From the NCBI GenBank assembly GCA_030035585.1, contig CM057473.1, forward strand, positions 10,466,501 through 10,530,500: a DNA stretch of 64,000 bases, given 5' to 3'. The position numbers and the translations under genes are program-made. Within the stretch, counting starts at the first letter, position 1. Each line of letters starts with the position of its first letter. Positions 20,793-31,966 of the stretch are shown here, piece by piece. The DNA comes from Dugong dugon (taxonomy: Eukaryota > Chordata > Mammalia > Sirenia > Dugongidae). The notes below the pieces were generated by a model that searched no databases, was not told the origin of the DNA, and worked only from the letters and a program-made list of their open reading frames with translations.

Positions 20793-20862
20793 GTAAACCC
20801 ATTGCCATCCAGTCGATTCCGACTCATAGTGATCATACAGTGACCCTGTAGGACAGAGTTCT
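20793..20862 (-). repeat. AfroSINE 3' fragment
   Basis: GGTAAACCCATTGCCATCCA and GTCGATTCCGACTCATAGTG are the reverse of the SINE tail. The head is absent (5'-truncated insertion). Confidence 0.75.
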
Positions 20863-20999
20863 CTAGTAGGTACTGTTATTGTTCTCATACTCATAAAGTT
20901 GATTTCTACACGGCATCACGTTGGGCCAGTAGCACTGAGTCACCCAGTACATTTTTAAGGCGTGCAGAGAAGGCAGCATTGCGCGCCGACCAAAAGGCT

Positions 21000-21245
21000 C
21001 ACTGGGGCCAGACGGCTTGGGTTTAAATCCTGGCTCTGTCCCTTTCAAGCTCTTGACCTTGACTTAACAGCTCTGTGCCTGAGTTTTTTTCCTTTGTAAA
21101 GTAGGAATAATAGTGTTGAGGATTGTTGATAGGATTATATAAATTAATACATATGTAAGATGCTTTGAACAGTACACAAGTTAATATATGTGTAAGATGT
21201 TGGCATATTATAAGCACTATGTAAGTGTTAGTTGCTACTATGATT
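21000..21245 (+). repeat. MIR SINE
   Basis: GGGTTTAAATCCTGGCTCTG (21030-21049), CTCTGTGCCTGAGTTTTTTTCC, TAAAGTAGGAATAATAG and ATTATAAGCACTATGTAAGTG follow the MIR consensus almost end to end. Confidence 0.8.
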
Positions 21246-22330
21246 AGGTAAAATGGATATATTTAACTTTCACATACAGTAAAAAAATTTTTAAAAATCT
21301 ATATGATGTTTCACTTGCTGACCAACTAATTCACTTACTGACTCATTAAGACTAATGCAGGAAATTGGCAGTGTGTTCCCTATTAAGAATGAATGAATTT
21401 AAGTTAAAAAAAACCTCAGATAAAAATTTCAGAATGTTACACAATTTCATGTATTACGTATTTATACATATTATATATCTCAGTTGGCTTTTTGAAACAT
21501 ACTAAAATAATGCATGCTCATTGAAGATTTTAAACAGACAACTGGGAAGGTCATAGCAGTGTTTACTCAAAGAAGGAAGAGCCATTTTAAATGCTGTGCA
21601 GACTGACAGCCTGCCACACACATCTACACGCTGGCTCGATTATTAACTCAAGTATTAGTTGGCCATCAGCTATGTGCAAGAAGCTGTGAACACATGTGGT
21701 TTAGTTTTCAGCAAGACCTTTTCTAGAAGAAGCTTTGCCAGTTCAGGTAGAAATGGAAGATTTCAAACGCCAGCTAAAAATTTTGGGTCCTAGAATGAGA
21801 GCTTGATCTTCACCAGAGAACTATGAAATAAGAAAAGTAGACTGCTTGAGACTGCAGCATTTCTGTATGAAGTCAGTTTTCATGATAAAACAAATGTATG
21901 TTACCAGCCATATTAGGACTATCATAGCTTCTAAACTTTATAGTGATCTACTGCTTAATGAAAAGCATACATTTTTTTTCTTAGCGTATTTTGCTTAGAT
22001 TGTAATAAAAAAGGTTTGTTTTCATCTCAATTTCAGAATTAGGGTAGGGGAGGATACTTGAAAGCTTGGAGTCCATGACATTGGTGATACAGTGTGAAAT
22101 TACAATTACTACATTGATTGAAGAATCAGAATAAGCAAAGTCCCCAGGAATCTTTGTCAGTTTTGTGACACCAGTTCTTGCATTAACATGCTCAACCAAA
22201 GAAGACCAGAAGTGGGTTCAAGTAGCAGGAGGTAGCCACCGTAGCCATGTGTGGAATAAACACGCAGAGGAGGTAAGTGAGGCGTGGAGGAACTGGTACC
22301 CATACCTCGAATGCAGGGTCGATGAGCAGG
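21246..22330. other. Unassigned intron sequence
   Basis: AT-rich, with no gene and no repeat I can name. Confidence 0.4.
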
Positions 22331-22339
22331 GGTAAGGAG

Positions 22340-22482
22340 CGAGATCAACATTTCAGAAAGGGGAAAAGTACAGTAAGCCTGTTTTGCAGGTGAGTGAACC
22401 TCAGAAATGCAGTCGTTTACTTAAGATCTTATTAATGAGGGACCCAGAACAGCATTTGGGTTTCATTTCCAGACGGCAACTA
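22340..22482 (-). repeat. MIR-like fragment
   Basis: CTGTTTTGCAGGTGAGTGAACCTCAGAAATG resembles the reverse of the MIR segment CATTTTACAGATGAGGAAACTGAGG, followed by GGGACCCAGAACAGCATTTGGG in the expected place. Confidence 0.5.
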
Positions 22483-22726
22483 ACAACAGTTTCCAGACAG
22501 CTTCTTTTTATTTTTTCTTCCCAAATTTAGATGATTTTCAGATGAGAAATTTGATTCAACAAGAAAAGTTGTTACGGTTTTTGGGTGATATTGTTGATAT
22601 AAATTGTTCTTTGCCTATTCTCTTTCTAAGAGCATCTGACATTTTGTCTTATGCTCTTAACTATTTACCAGAGAAAGCTGTATACTGTCTTGCTCAAAGA
22701 ATACAAGGCTTTGGAGAGGATCCAGG

Positions 22727-22765
22727 AAAAACCAAACTCATTGATTCTGACTCATAGAGATGGTA
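22727..22765 (-). repeat. AfroSINE tail fragment
   Basis: AAAACCAAACTCATTGATTC and GACTCATAGAGAT are the reverse of the last about 40 bp of the SINE. Confidence 0.6.
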
Positions 22766-23058
22766 CAGATGGATGAATTACTACTTTTTAGCCTTAAAAG
22801 ATTGTTATGAGAATAAGAGGTGTACTTGATAAAGAAAAAGATATTTGCATTAAGGAAGAAGTACATTATTAACTCTTTGCTTTGCTAAATTTAAGGCTTT
22901 AATGACTGGAATCTATTTTGATCCCATGGAGACATTTTATAGGAAGAAAAATGAGGTTTAATCCTACCCGTGGGATGTGTTTTAGACCTTCTCCCCCCGC
23001 CCCCCCCCAATTACCACAATCTCATTTGTCCAGTTTTTCCTTGTCTGTACGTGCTATT

Positions 23059-23217
23059 GGAGCCCTGGTGGCAGAGTGGTTAAGAGCTCAGCTACTAACC
23101 AAAAGGTCAGCAGTTCAAATCTACCAGCTGCTCCTTGGAAACCCAATGGGGCAGTTCTAGTTGGTCCTGTAGGGTCGCTAGGAGTCGGAATTGACTCGAT
23201 AGCACCTAACAACAACA
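23059..23217 (+). repeat. AfroSINE, short form, with perfect 11 bp target duplication
   Basis: Full-length copy from GGAGCCCTGGTGGCAGAGTG to ACCTAACAACAACA. TACGTGCTATT occurs at 23048-23058 and 23218-23228, so this copy is young relative to most others here. Confidence 0.95.
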
Positions 23218-23587
23218 TACGTGCTATTAGCGAGGCAATACGGTTTTAATTTTTAATCAAAAAAATGAAGAAAATTGATATTGTCCACTAAGGTTTGATT
23301 AATCCAAAATAGGATTTTTTATATCTGCTCCTAGTAGATGAATTTTTCAAAGACAGAATTATATTGTGTTTGTAAATATCAACTCAGTATATTTTGTGTG
23401 TAATTGAATTGATAGGCACACACGATAACAATAATCACTGTTAATCCTATTTATTGATTTTTTTCTTCTTTAAAAAATAGAATCCTTATCTACTTTGAAA
23501 GCTGACTTTTTAAAATTGGTGCAATATTTTTGAAATATCAGCTTAAATCTTTAGAGATTAACATTGAAGCCTGTCAAGAAAAGTAAT

Positions 23588-23886
23588 GTTATTGTTGTTA
23601 GCTGCTGTCAAGTTGGTCCCATGGCCAACCCCATGTACAATGGGGTAGGACCGTTGTGATCCATAGGGTTTTCACTGGCTGATATTCAGAAGTAGATTGC
23701 CAGGGCTTTCTTCGTAGTCCACCTTAGTCTAGAAGCTCTAGATGAAACCTGTTCAGCATCACAGCAACATGTAAGCCTTGACTGACAGATAGGTGTTAGC
23801 TTCGCTTGAGGTGTGTTGATCAGGAATGAACCCAAGTCTCCTGCTTGGGAGGCAAGAATGCTACCACTAAACTACCACTGACCCCT
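23588..23886 (-). repeat. SINE with tRNA-Gly-like head and AfroSINE-like body
   Basis: On the minus strand it begins GGGGTCAGTGGTAGTTTAGT with GGTAGCATTCTTGCCTCCC, a diverged tRNA-Gly-like head, then the shared body (AATCTACTTCTGAATATCAG) and the AfroSINE/RTE-like end on the 23588 side. It is related to the copies at 11263 and 42134. Confidence 0.72.
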
Positions 23887-24179
23887 GAGAAGTAATACTT
23901 GACTGCAAATATCCCCCATATTGAAACATTTAATTGCTTACTATGGTTTGTTTTAACCAAATACGGTTATGTCATTACCGTATATTAGCTTGAGGGTATA
24001 AGTGAAGAGCTCCTAACTTAAGAAACCCACACAGAAACTTATAAATATACAGACTGTAGTCATTCTAAAAATGATTCATAAATACTTACACATAGAAATT
24101 AATTAAGAATTTTAAATGAAAATGAAGTTTTTGTAGAAAAGTTGCCAACTTATTTTCATGCACAGAGGAGAAAATTCAC

Positions 24180-24270
24180 TCTTACATTGAACAATATTTT
24201 TGACGTCCCTGCCCTCAAGGAAGCTTACAGTCTAGTAAGCTGAGACACAATAAACAGGAGATAGTAGGTA
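24180..24270 (+). repeat. Ancient LINE2-like fragment
   Basis: GTCCCTGCCCTCAAGGAAGC and TTACAGTCTAGTAAGCTGAG match the same old repeat as at 18735. Only a short core is kept. Confidence 0.45.
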
Positions 24271-24419
24271 CTTCAAAAAAATTAAGTTGGGTAAAATGGA
24301 ACAGGAGAAGTGTGATATGGATGTGATATTTTATGTAATATTATTGGGGAAGTTGTCTGATCTGGTCACTACCCAAATGTAAGCTTAGATATCTGGGGTA
24401 GAGAACTATAAGCAACATC

Positions 24420-24578
24420 GGAGCCCTGGTAGCTCAGTAGTTAAGAGCTCGGCTGCATACCAAAGGTCAGCAGTTTGAATCCACCAGCCACTCCTCGGAT
24501 ACCCTATGAGGCAGTTTTGTTCTGTCCTATAGGGTTGCTATGAGTTGGAATAGACTTGACAGCAGTGGGTTTTTTGGT
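24420..24578 (+). repeat. AfroSINE, short form, with perfect 13 bp target duplication
   Basis: TATAAGCAACATC lies at 24407-24419 and 24579-24591. The body begins GGAGCCCTGGTAGCTCAGTA and is full length. Confidence 0.95.
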
Positions 24579-24603
24579 TATAAGCAACATCATAATAAAC
24601 AGA

Positions 24604-25213
24604 GAAACTATTGAAATTGTCAAGGATTTCATTTTACTTGGATCCACAGTCAACGCCCATGGAAGCAGCAGTTAAGAAACAATGTATTGCATTGGGCAGA
24701 TCTGCTGCAAAAGACCTCTCTGAAGTATTAAAAAGCAAAGACGGTCACTTTGAGGACTAAGGTTCACCTGACCCAAGCTGTGGTATTTTCATTTGCCTCA
24801 TATGCATGTGAAAGCTGGACAAACAATGGATAAAGAAGAAGAATTGATGCCTTTGGATTATGGTGTTGGTGAAGAATATTGAATATCCCGTGTACTGTCA
24901 GAAGAACAAACAAATCTGTCTTGGAAGAAGTACAGCCAGAATGCTCCTTAGAAGGGAGGATGGCGAGACTTCATCTCACATACTTGGGACATGTTATCAG
25001 GAGGGACTATTTCCTAGAGAAGGACATCATGCTTGGTACAGTAGAGGGTCAGGGAAAAAGAGGAAGACCCTCAACGAGATGGATTGATACAGTGGCTGCA
25101 GCAATGGGCTCAAACATAGCAATGATTGTGAGGATGGGGCAGTGTTTGTTCTTTTGTACATAGATTCTCTATGAGTCAGAACCCACTCGATGGCAGTAAC
25201 AGCAACAACAAAA
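24604..25213 (+). mobile_element. RTE-type LINE, 3' end
   Basis: It matches the last 600 bp of the RTE element at 3580-4742 in the same order: GTCAAGGATTTCATTTTACT at 24619, GCATATGCATGTGAAAGCTGG-type block at 24800, and GAACAAACAAATCTGTCTTGG at 24903. It ends GATTCTCTATGAGTCAGAAC and CAACAACAAA. Frameshifts between short open segments show that it is dead. The 5' end is truncated. Confidence 0.85.
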
Positions 25214-26167
25214 TACATGTTCACTGTGATACAAAATTGAATAACTAGGACAGAGGATCTAGTTTTGAGTGGTTATGTATTAAAAACAAAAGCGGTGGGG
25301 GAGAAAAGTTAATATTGTGATTACACTGTTTTCTTTCGTTTGTTTGATCATTTACAACAGTACATTTTGAATATGCTAAATATTCAATGAGTATTTTCAG
25401 TGAATACTCTAGAAATTCTGTATTGTGGTGTTAAAGAATTATGTGTTTGATCCTTGAATGTTGAAATAAATCCTTCTACGTTTAAAAAGTTGTGAATGAT
25501 ACCTAACTACAATCTTAGAGAGAAAATTAAAGCCTTTTAAATAAAGTTTATTTATCCAGCTTTTTCTCGGATGTTTTATTGTGAAAAAGTTTCATACTGT
25601 CAATAGCGTGAGAATGTTCAATAATTTACAACTCTATTTCTGAGGTTCAGTTGGCCCAGCAGAAATGCCCTGCTTGATTGGGAAACTTTCAACTGAGGGT
25701 CCCTAGAAATGACTGTTTTTATAAGGTAGTGGAATATAGGAAGTAAATGTTGTCTATTGGAGTTCGATCGAGTCACTCTCAAAATGAAAATTTCATTGTC
25801 TTTTTTTACTCATTTTGCTGCTTTCTTGTCATTTTACAGCTAATATTTACTCCCTGGTGGGAATAGGATACAAACTGATCTTTTTTTTTTTTAAATACAG
25901 AATTCTGTTACTTTTATCCTCTTAAGAGAATTGTACTTTTCAAGTTCAAGGGCTGGAAGCCTATGCCACACTCTATGCCATTAACTTGACGGGCATTGAA
26001 AATCTAATTGACGTAATTATGATGCGCCTTGTATCTTTTTGGTGTGTTCTCAGGCTTTTTTTTAAGGGTTTATGTCAAGTGTTAAATCCTTTTATGCCAC
26101 AGAATCTAGAAAATTTAAATCCAATAAAATAAACCAAATTTTAAAATCCTACAGTTTTTAAAGATTG
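25214..26167. other. Unassigned intron sequence
   Basis: No gene. GTTTTATTGTGAAAAAGTTTC near 25572 resembles the reverse of an old L1M tail. The rest is unassigned. Confidence 0.4.
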
Positions 26168-26258
26168 CAGCCCAGAAAACCCTATGGAACAGTTCTAGTC
26201 TGCTAACACATGGGGTCGCCATGGGTTGAAATCGACTCCATGGTCACTAAGAACAGCA
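26168..26258 (+). repeat. AfroSINE 3' fragment
   Basis: GAAAACCCTATGGAACAGTTC and GGGGTCGCCATGGGTTGAAATC show the 3' half of the long form. Confidence 0.75.
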
Positions 26259-26381
26259 TTTGTGGAATAAACATCTGTATTTGTGGCATATGTAAAAATC
26301 ACGTGCAAAGAGGGTACATTGATCGTAGCAGTAAGTCACTGTTCCTGAGTAGTTCTCATTTAATCCTCACAGCCACTCTCT

Positions 26382-26640
26382 TGTTGGGTGCCATCCAGTT
26401 GATTTCGACTCACGGTGACCCCATGAGACGAGTAGAACTGCTCATGGGCTTTTCTTGGCTGTAATCTGTAGGGTCGCAATGAATCTGAATCTATTTCATG
26501 ACAACGTTTTGGTTTGGTTGGTTGGTTTTTTAATCTTTAGGGAAGCAGATCTCCAAGGTCTTTCTCCCTAGCAATTAACCGTTTGCCCCACCCAGGAACT
26601 GCAGCAGTCACACCAGGAGGTAATTTTATAAAGGAGGAAG
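26382..26640 (-). repeat. AfroSINE, long form, interrupted by a nested SINE fragment
   Basis: It starts TTGGGTGCCATCCAGTTGAT, breaks after GGCTGTAATCT near 26467, and resumes TAATCTTTAGGGAAGCAGATC near 26531. The inserted piece is described separately. Confidence 0.75.
26468..26530 (+). repeat. Truncated AfroSINE nested in an opposite-strand AfroSINE
   Basis: GTAGGGTCGCAATGAATCTG through a TTTTGGTTTGGTTGGTTGG tail is a 5'-truncated plus-strand SINE. TAATCT appears on both sides, which fits a short target duplication. Confidence 0.7.
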
Positions 26641-27004
26641 CAGGTAAAAAGAGGTCAAGCCCTAAACTGATAAAGTAGCCAGCACAACGTTAACTCTACA
26701 GTGTCCTGAGCTCCTAACCACTTACCTTTCTTGCCTTTGGCAAAATGGAGTGATGGGTGGAGTTCAGCTGCGGTTTCCTTAGGGGCTGGGCAGTTAGCTC
26801 CTGGAGGGAACAAAAGCAGGGAGCATTAGAGCCAGCTGATTCAGAAGAAACTAGACTCAGTCAGGGTTGTGGTTCCTGGCTGCTCCCTAGCTTCCACACT
26901 GACCCACAGGATGTTCCGAGGTCTGTTCCTCCATGGCGTCTTCTCTCCTTCTTCCGTTATAACCACTCCTGTCATCCCAGCCCCATTCCTTCCCTTTCTG
27001 CAGG
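26641..27004. other. Unassigned intron sequence
   Basis: GC content is slightly higher than around it. There is no repeat recognised, and the open frame at 26757-27023 has no similarity I recognise. Confidence 0.4.
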
Positions 27005-27172
27005 GGTGAGACCTTGGATTTGAATCACCACGCTTCCAGTTACTAGAGCTATGACCACAGGAGAATTACTAAACATGCCTAAATCTAAATTTTCTCATCT
27101 GCAAAACAGCTGTTAACAGATTGGTTAGGAGAAATAAATGAAGTAAGAATAAGGTACCTACTACAGAGCCTG
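27005..27172 (+). repeat. MIR SINE
   Basis: CCTTGGATTTGAATCACCAC, AAATTTTCTCATCTGCAAAAC and GGTACCTACTACAGAGCCTGG are ordered as in MIR. Confidence 0.65.
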
Positions 27173-27355
27173 GCCAGTGTTGTTGTTAACGTGCCATGGA
27201 GTAGGCTCTGACTCATGGCCACCCCGAGTACAATAGAACAGGACGTTGCCTGGTCCTTTGCCAGCTTCGTGATTGTTGGTAGGTTGGAGTCCATTGTTGT
27301 GACCACTGTGTATTTTGAGTGCCCTCCAACCTAGGGGGCTCATCCCCCTTCCAGT

Positions 27356-27450
27356 TCTTAGCTGCTGTTGGCCACTGACTTATGGCGACCCTATGTGTTT
27401 CAGAGTAGAACTGCTCCATAGGGTTTTCTTGGCTGTAATCTTTGCAGACT
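27356..27450 (-). repeat. AfroSINE fragment nested in the composite SINE
   Basis: TTCTTAGCTGCTGTTGGCCA through GTTTTCTTGGCTGTAATCTTTGCAG is absent from the relative at 34757, so it appears to be a secondary insertion. Confidence 0.6.
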
Positions 27451-27609
27451 GCCTGTGGCACCCAGGCTTGTAGCACCGTCCCAGACAGTGTTCTGTTGTG
27501 ATCCATGGGGCTTTAATTGCTAATTTTTGCAAGTAGATCACCAGGCTTTTCTTCCTGGCTTAGTCTGGAAGCTCTGTTGAAACCTGTCCACCATAGGTGA
27601 CCCTGCTGG

Positions 27610-28234
27610 TGTTGTAGGGGAAAAACATCACAAAGTTTAGTAAAGCAAAAAGAAAGTTTCATTTGGCATGTATTCAGAAAGGCAAAAATGGGAAAACGGA
27701 CAAGCATGCTGCTAGAGCCACGTCTGTCCAAGTCCAAGGAGTAGTACAGAACAGGCAAGAGTGGGAAAACGGACAAGCATGTGGCCACAGCCAGGTCTGC
27801 CTGAGTCCAAAGACCATTACAGAGTCGTCAGTATATATTAACGTTACAAATGGGCAAAACCATTGAAAGCTTCGCCTTTTCACAGATAGGCTAGAAACCG
27901 TAATCCTGCATTTTGAATTGTCTTTTCTAACAATCGTTGGTGCAGGTTGCAGTAACGACAGTCAGGAGGATCTTCATTGGTCCAACAAATTTCTGTTCAC
28001 TAAATGCTAATTAAAAAAAGCTAAGAGTGGAAAGTCTTTTGTGTTCTATTTGATTGGCTTTATGTGAAAGTTTCCCTGAAAGATAATTTTCCAAGAGTAT
28101 CTAAGCTATTGTCTTTATACCTTAGGGCCCAATTGATGTGTCTTTGTGAGTCCTTGTGAGCCCAGCTCCAGTTGGGTCACATTCTCTATGCTCAAGGACA
28201 GGGAATAATAACTCCAGTATTATTTCCTAAATCA
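27610..28234. mobile_element. Solo LTR fossil, ERV1-type, 625 bp
   Basis: The element starts TGTTGTAGGGG and ends TAAATCA, giving the TG...CA termini of an LTR, and is flanked by the 4 bp duplication CTGG (27606-27609 and 28235-28238), typical of class I endogenous retroviruses. It has split an older SINE, whose intact relative at 34757 shows the empty site. An imperfect tandem duplication of roughly 60 bp lies at about 27683-27810. No retroviral genes are present. It looks whole as a solo LTR, and it is younger than the SINE around it. Confidence 0.75.
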
Positions 28235-28345
28235 CTGGTATTTGCAGTACTGGTGGCCTAGCTTCCAGCATCATAGCAACACACAAGCCACCACAGTAGA
28301 CAAACTGGCAGATGGGTGGTGGCCAGTACCAGGCACTGAATGAAT

Positions 28346-29108
28346 GATGGCCTTGCTTTTCATTATTCTGCCTCTTTCTAACATCTCCTTAGACCCTTCC
28401 GGACAGCCCTGGATGTTTACATTAGCTACTCTTTACCCCTGTGACAAGGCAAAATGGAGAAGCCCAGTTGCCCATTCACATTTCAGTGCTCTCAAGTCAC
28501 TGGAAGGCTTTAGCATCTCAACATTTCACTGATAACATTTTCGATGCCTGAAAACAGGAATGGCTTCCTTGTAATTCTGCATACCCTTTTGTTTGTTTGT
28601 GATCAAGTTGTTATGAGTTTGAAAGGAGCCTTAATTCCTTGGTATTGTCCCTCCCCCCGGAGCTGCCCCAGCCCAGTGAACCCTGGAGAAAAACCCTTGG
28701 AAAGGAATGTGAAGAATGCTTGTCCCAGGTTGGGCCCTCCTCCCCGTCTGCTTCCCAGTCCTCCTAGTTCTGCCCCTCCTTTTCAGCAGTGACCAGGGAC
28801 AAATGGCAGCCTTGGCAGCTTGGCTGGCTGGAGACAGGCACCAAATTCCTGGCTGCTGTCCTTCAAAGATTCCTGCTAACTGCTTTGAAAATAGGAAGTG
28901 TTTACCACCTTATCAAAGGGGACTGGGAAGGAGGTAATGGAGAGCTCTTTCTGTGGGGACATGTGGCTCCTAGCACCTGCAGAGGCTTTCTGAAACAGTG
29001 CTCTTGTCCCAGATAGGATCGACTTAACATCTTCTGGGGGGATCTGCTCACACATAGCATCAGCTATGTCTTAGAAACGTACATTTCTGCTCACGTTTTA
29101 TCTGTCTG
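28346..29108. other. Unassigned intron sequence
   Basis: No repeat recognised. The open frames at 28344-28532, 28544-28792 and 28716-28937 show no recognisable protein. Confidence 0.4.
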
Positions 29109-29118
29109 TATCTGTATT

Positions 29119-29286
29119 CGGAAACCTTGGTGGCGTACGGGTTAAGAGCTATGGTGCTAACACAAAGGTTGGCAGTTCAAATCCACCAGGTGCTCCTTGG
29201 AAATGGTATGGGACAGTCTACTCTGTCCTGTAGGGTCGCTATGAGTTGGAATGGACTGGACGGCAACGGGTTTGGTGGTTTGGTTT
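29119..29286 (+). repeat. AfroSINE, short form
   Basis: Full-length copy from CGGAAACCTTGGTGGCGTAC to ACGGGTTTGGTGGTTTGG. TATCTGTA (29109-29116) and TATCTCTA (29288-29295) are a possible target duplication. Confidence 0.9.
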
Positions 29287-29295
29287 ATATCTCTA

Positions 29296-30654
29296 CCCAT
29301 ATCATTCAGACATGAGACGCGAGAGAAAATCACCACTTATGTCTGCTGGGTTCAGGTGACCCTTAAATTTCATTAATTCAGAAAATGTAAATTGAATGGA
29401 ACAGTTTGTTTCGGGGGGGACTTTTATTTTGAAGAGGGGCGGTTAGTCTGGGTGGTGGAGGGATTGGGATTTTCAAGACAAACCCAAGAGACTGTGGTGG
29501 GGGTTTTTGATGCTTTAATTGTAGAAGGATATATGTTTCCCCTTCTCCTTTTCTTTCTTCTGACCTGGCATGTGGGAGACCGTATCAGGTGTCAGTCTGA
29601 GCGATCCTGTTACACCCACATCCTGCAGCTACGTCCAAGCGCTTTGAGGCTGACTTAACGCGGATTAATTTAACAGTTGCTCTGTGAAAACATATGCTCT
29701 TTGCTGCTTATTTCTAATGCATTGATCAAGCCATTTAAAAGATTTTTCCCCTGTAAGAAACCACTTTCCTATGAAGCTTTAGCCTGATAAAGTAGAACTC
29801 AAATGCTTATGTCTAAAATTAGAGTATTATATTTAAAACACTTAGCCTCAGACTGTGACATACCCCTTTAATGAATTTCTAGTCAGGCGCTTATTCACAA
29901 AAATAAAGCTTATGTAAATGGCAGTTTTCAAATGCTATCCCAGTCTGTTTGGCAGTTTGACCTTTCACGGTAGCTAAATAAATATTTTTTACACTGAGAA
30001 AAGAATTATTTAACATTTAGATGCAATCAGTATGTCAAGTGGATTCAGAATCTGAATGCAGCAGGTGAGGCCGAGGGTAGAAACAGCCAACATACCGATT
30101 TAAAAGAGGAAATCAAGCTATGTTGCTTTTAGGATACAGTTTTGCATGGAAAGATGTCCATGAGCATAATGGACACGTGGGAAAATTAACACAAGTATTC
30201 TAAAATTCATTGGGGAACGTGAGGAAGTAAGAATAGCCAAGAAAAAGAAAAATACAAAGGTTTTGAAAGTAAAGCTCCATGGGACACGCACGGAGAAATC
30301 ATTGAGACCAAATGGAGGTTTAGGAATAAATTTGTAGATCTGTTGGAAATTGCTGCGGTATAAAGGCAGCTTTGCACATCAGAGGGGGAAAGGCAGATTA
30401 TACAAGGAATGGTGTTGGGATATCTGACTCCATTAGAGGGAGAGAAGCTGGGTACTTATTTATAGTGTCTGTAACAAAGGGCAGATTTCCTTATTCCACA
30501 AAGCGTTGATACGAATCAATAAGAAACACTAAATATGAAGAACTTAAGAGAAAAATAAGCAACGCATTTAAAAAAAAAATTTTGAAAAAGGTGAAAACGT
30601 GTACAAAGGAGAATAATATGATAAATCCCCAGGAATGTGTCACTTAGCCTCTAA
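29296..30654. other. Repeat-poor intron stretch
   Basis: About 1.36 kb without a recognisable insertion or gene. The part 30120-30600 is A-rich on the + strand and resembles internal L1 sequence in composition (GAAAGATGTCC, AATTCATTGGGGAACG), but this is not firm. Confidence 0.4.
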
Positions 30655-30718
30655 CTGTAGGGACGCTATGAGTCGGAATCAGCTCCACGGCAGTGGGTTT
30701 GGTATTTTTTGGTTTAGG
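30655..30718 (+). repeat. AfroSINE 3' fragment
   Basis: TGTAGGGACGCTATGAGTCG through a GGTATTTTTTGGTTTAGG tail. The head is absent. It directly abuts the next SINE. Confidence 0.85.
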
Positions 30719-30720
30719 TT

Positions 30721-30874
30721 TTGGAGCCCTGGTGGCGCAGTGGTTAAGTGCTCGGCTGATAACCAAAATGTCGGCGGTTAGAATCCACCAGTCGCTCCCT
30801 GGAAACCCTATGGGGCAGTTCTGCTCTGTCCTCCAGGGTCGCTGTGAGTCGGAATCGAGTTGGTGGCAATCGCA
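30721..30874 (+). repeat. AfroSINE, short form, tandem to the preceding fragment
   Basis: GGAGCCCTGGTGGCGCAGTG starts immediately after the T/G-rich tail of the previous copy. The sequence is close to consensus and full length. Confidence 0.93.
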
Positions 30875-31283
30875 GCCTCAGCAATGATCAGCTTGTGACT
30901 AATTTTGTTTTATCTGTAACCCGCCTAATCCTTTCCCCCACTGGGTTATTTTGAAATAAATTCAGTCGTATAATTTTATACATAAACATTTCAGTATGAA
31001 TCTCTAAAAGAATCTTTAAAGGAAAAGAACAAAACAAAGATTAACAGATAGTAGACAAAGAAAAAAGTACACATGGCCAATAAACCTATGAAGATGTGCT
31101 GAATCGAGTTAGGAATCGGGCCTATAAATTAAAACGGCAAGATAACATTCTTTGCGACTCGCAAAGACGTATAAGATGCCCGTGTTGGCAGGAATGTGAA
31201 GACATGCATTTTGTTCTGCTGTCAGTTGGTACAACATTTGGAAGAAAGATCTTCGAGTACTTGACGTGCCCACCCCTGGATTG

Positions 31284-31345
31284 TGGCACATCTGGGGTCC
31301 CCACGAGTGGGAATCAGTTAGAAGGCAACTGGAAACTGGACTCTT
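31284..31345 (+). repeat. AfroSINE-like tail fragment
   Basis: GGCACATCTGGGGTCCCCAC and GTGGGAATCAGTTAGAAGGC resemble the 3' end of the SINE only. Confidence 0.5.
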
Positions 31346-31372
31346 TGATTTAGCAATTCTAGTAGTTAGTAT

Positions 31373-31530
31373 AGAGCCTTAGTGGTGCTGTGATTTAAGA
31401 GCTCGGCTGCAAACCAAAAGGTCTGCAGTTCGAATCCACCACCCGCTCCTTGGAAACCCTATGGGGCAGCTCTACTCTGTCCTATACGGTCGCTATGAGT
31501 CAGAGTTGACTCGATGGCAACTGGCTAATA
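31373..31530 (+). repeat. AfroSINE, short form
   Basis: Full-length copy from GAGCCTTAGTGGTGCTGTG to CGATGGCAACTGGCTAATA, with a well preserved B box (GTCTGCAGTTCGAATCC). Confidence 0.9.
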
Positions 31531-31956
31531 ATTAGTTCCATTGTATATTTTATTAGTGCATACAGATGAGGATATTGGAGCATTATTTGAATCAATAAAG
31601 CAAATCTTTTTTTTTTTTGCTATCCACCAGTCGGTGGAATACTATGACATCATAAATTAAAATTAGGCATGACCGTACTAATGACATACATTATTCAGTA
31701 AAAAAAGGAATTGGCAGAAAGCAGGCACAATATGTTCATGGAAATTTTATATATAATACATAGAAAATTTATGTGCCTAGACTATCTGTGAAAGGTTCGA
31801 TGAATCTAACAAAATTTGTCTCCGGATAGTGGGATGGTGGGGTGGAGGAGAGAGGTAGTACATACTGACTTCTTTCATTATAACTTTCCATTTTATTGGC
31901 ACCTTTAACTATAAGCAGACAGTTTAGCAGTTGCTCGTTCTTACTTCATCTCGGTT
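31531..31956. other. Unassigned intron sequence
   Basis: It contains a T11 run near 31608 and no gene. The interval 31620-31900 could be an old L1 tail, but no match was secured. Confidence 0.35.
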
Positions 31957-31966
31957 GTAGTACTTC

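Larger units (their letters stand above)
27173..28345 (-). repeat. Composite SINE (AfroSINE-like body), interrupted by a solo LTR
   Basis: The two arms 27173-27609 and 28239-28345 align to the uninterrupted relative at 34757-35145: GGAGTCCATTGTTGTGACCA, GCCCTCCAACCTAGGGGGCTC, GTGACCCTGCTGGT before the break, then CAGCATCATAGCAACACACA and GACAAACTGGCAGATGGGTG after it. A further AfroSINE piece sits at 27356-27450. The tRNA-like head is missing. Confidence 0.72.

Noticed and set aside
24604-25213. Open frames of 75 and 94 codons at 24860-25163
   Set aside because: Both are remnants of the RTE LINE C-terminal region in different frames.
27610-28234. Promoter of a hidden gene in the solo LTR
   Set aside because: An LTR can act as a promoter, but nothing in the flanking sequence shows an exon or transcript, so no gene is claimed.
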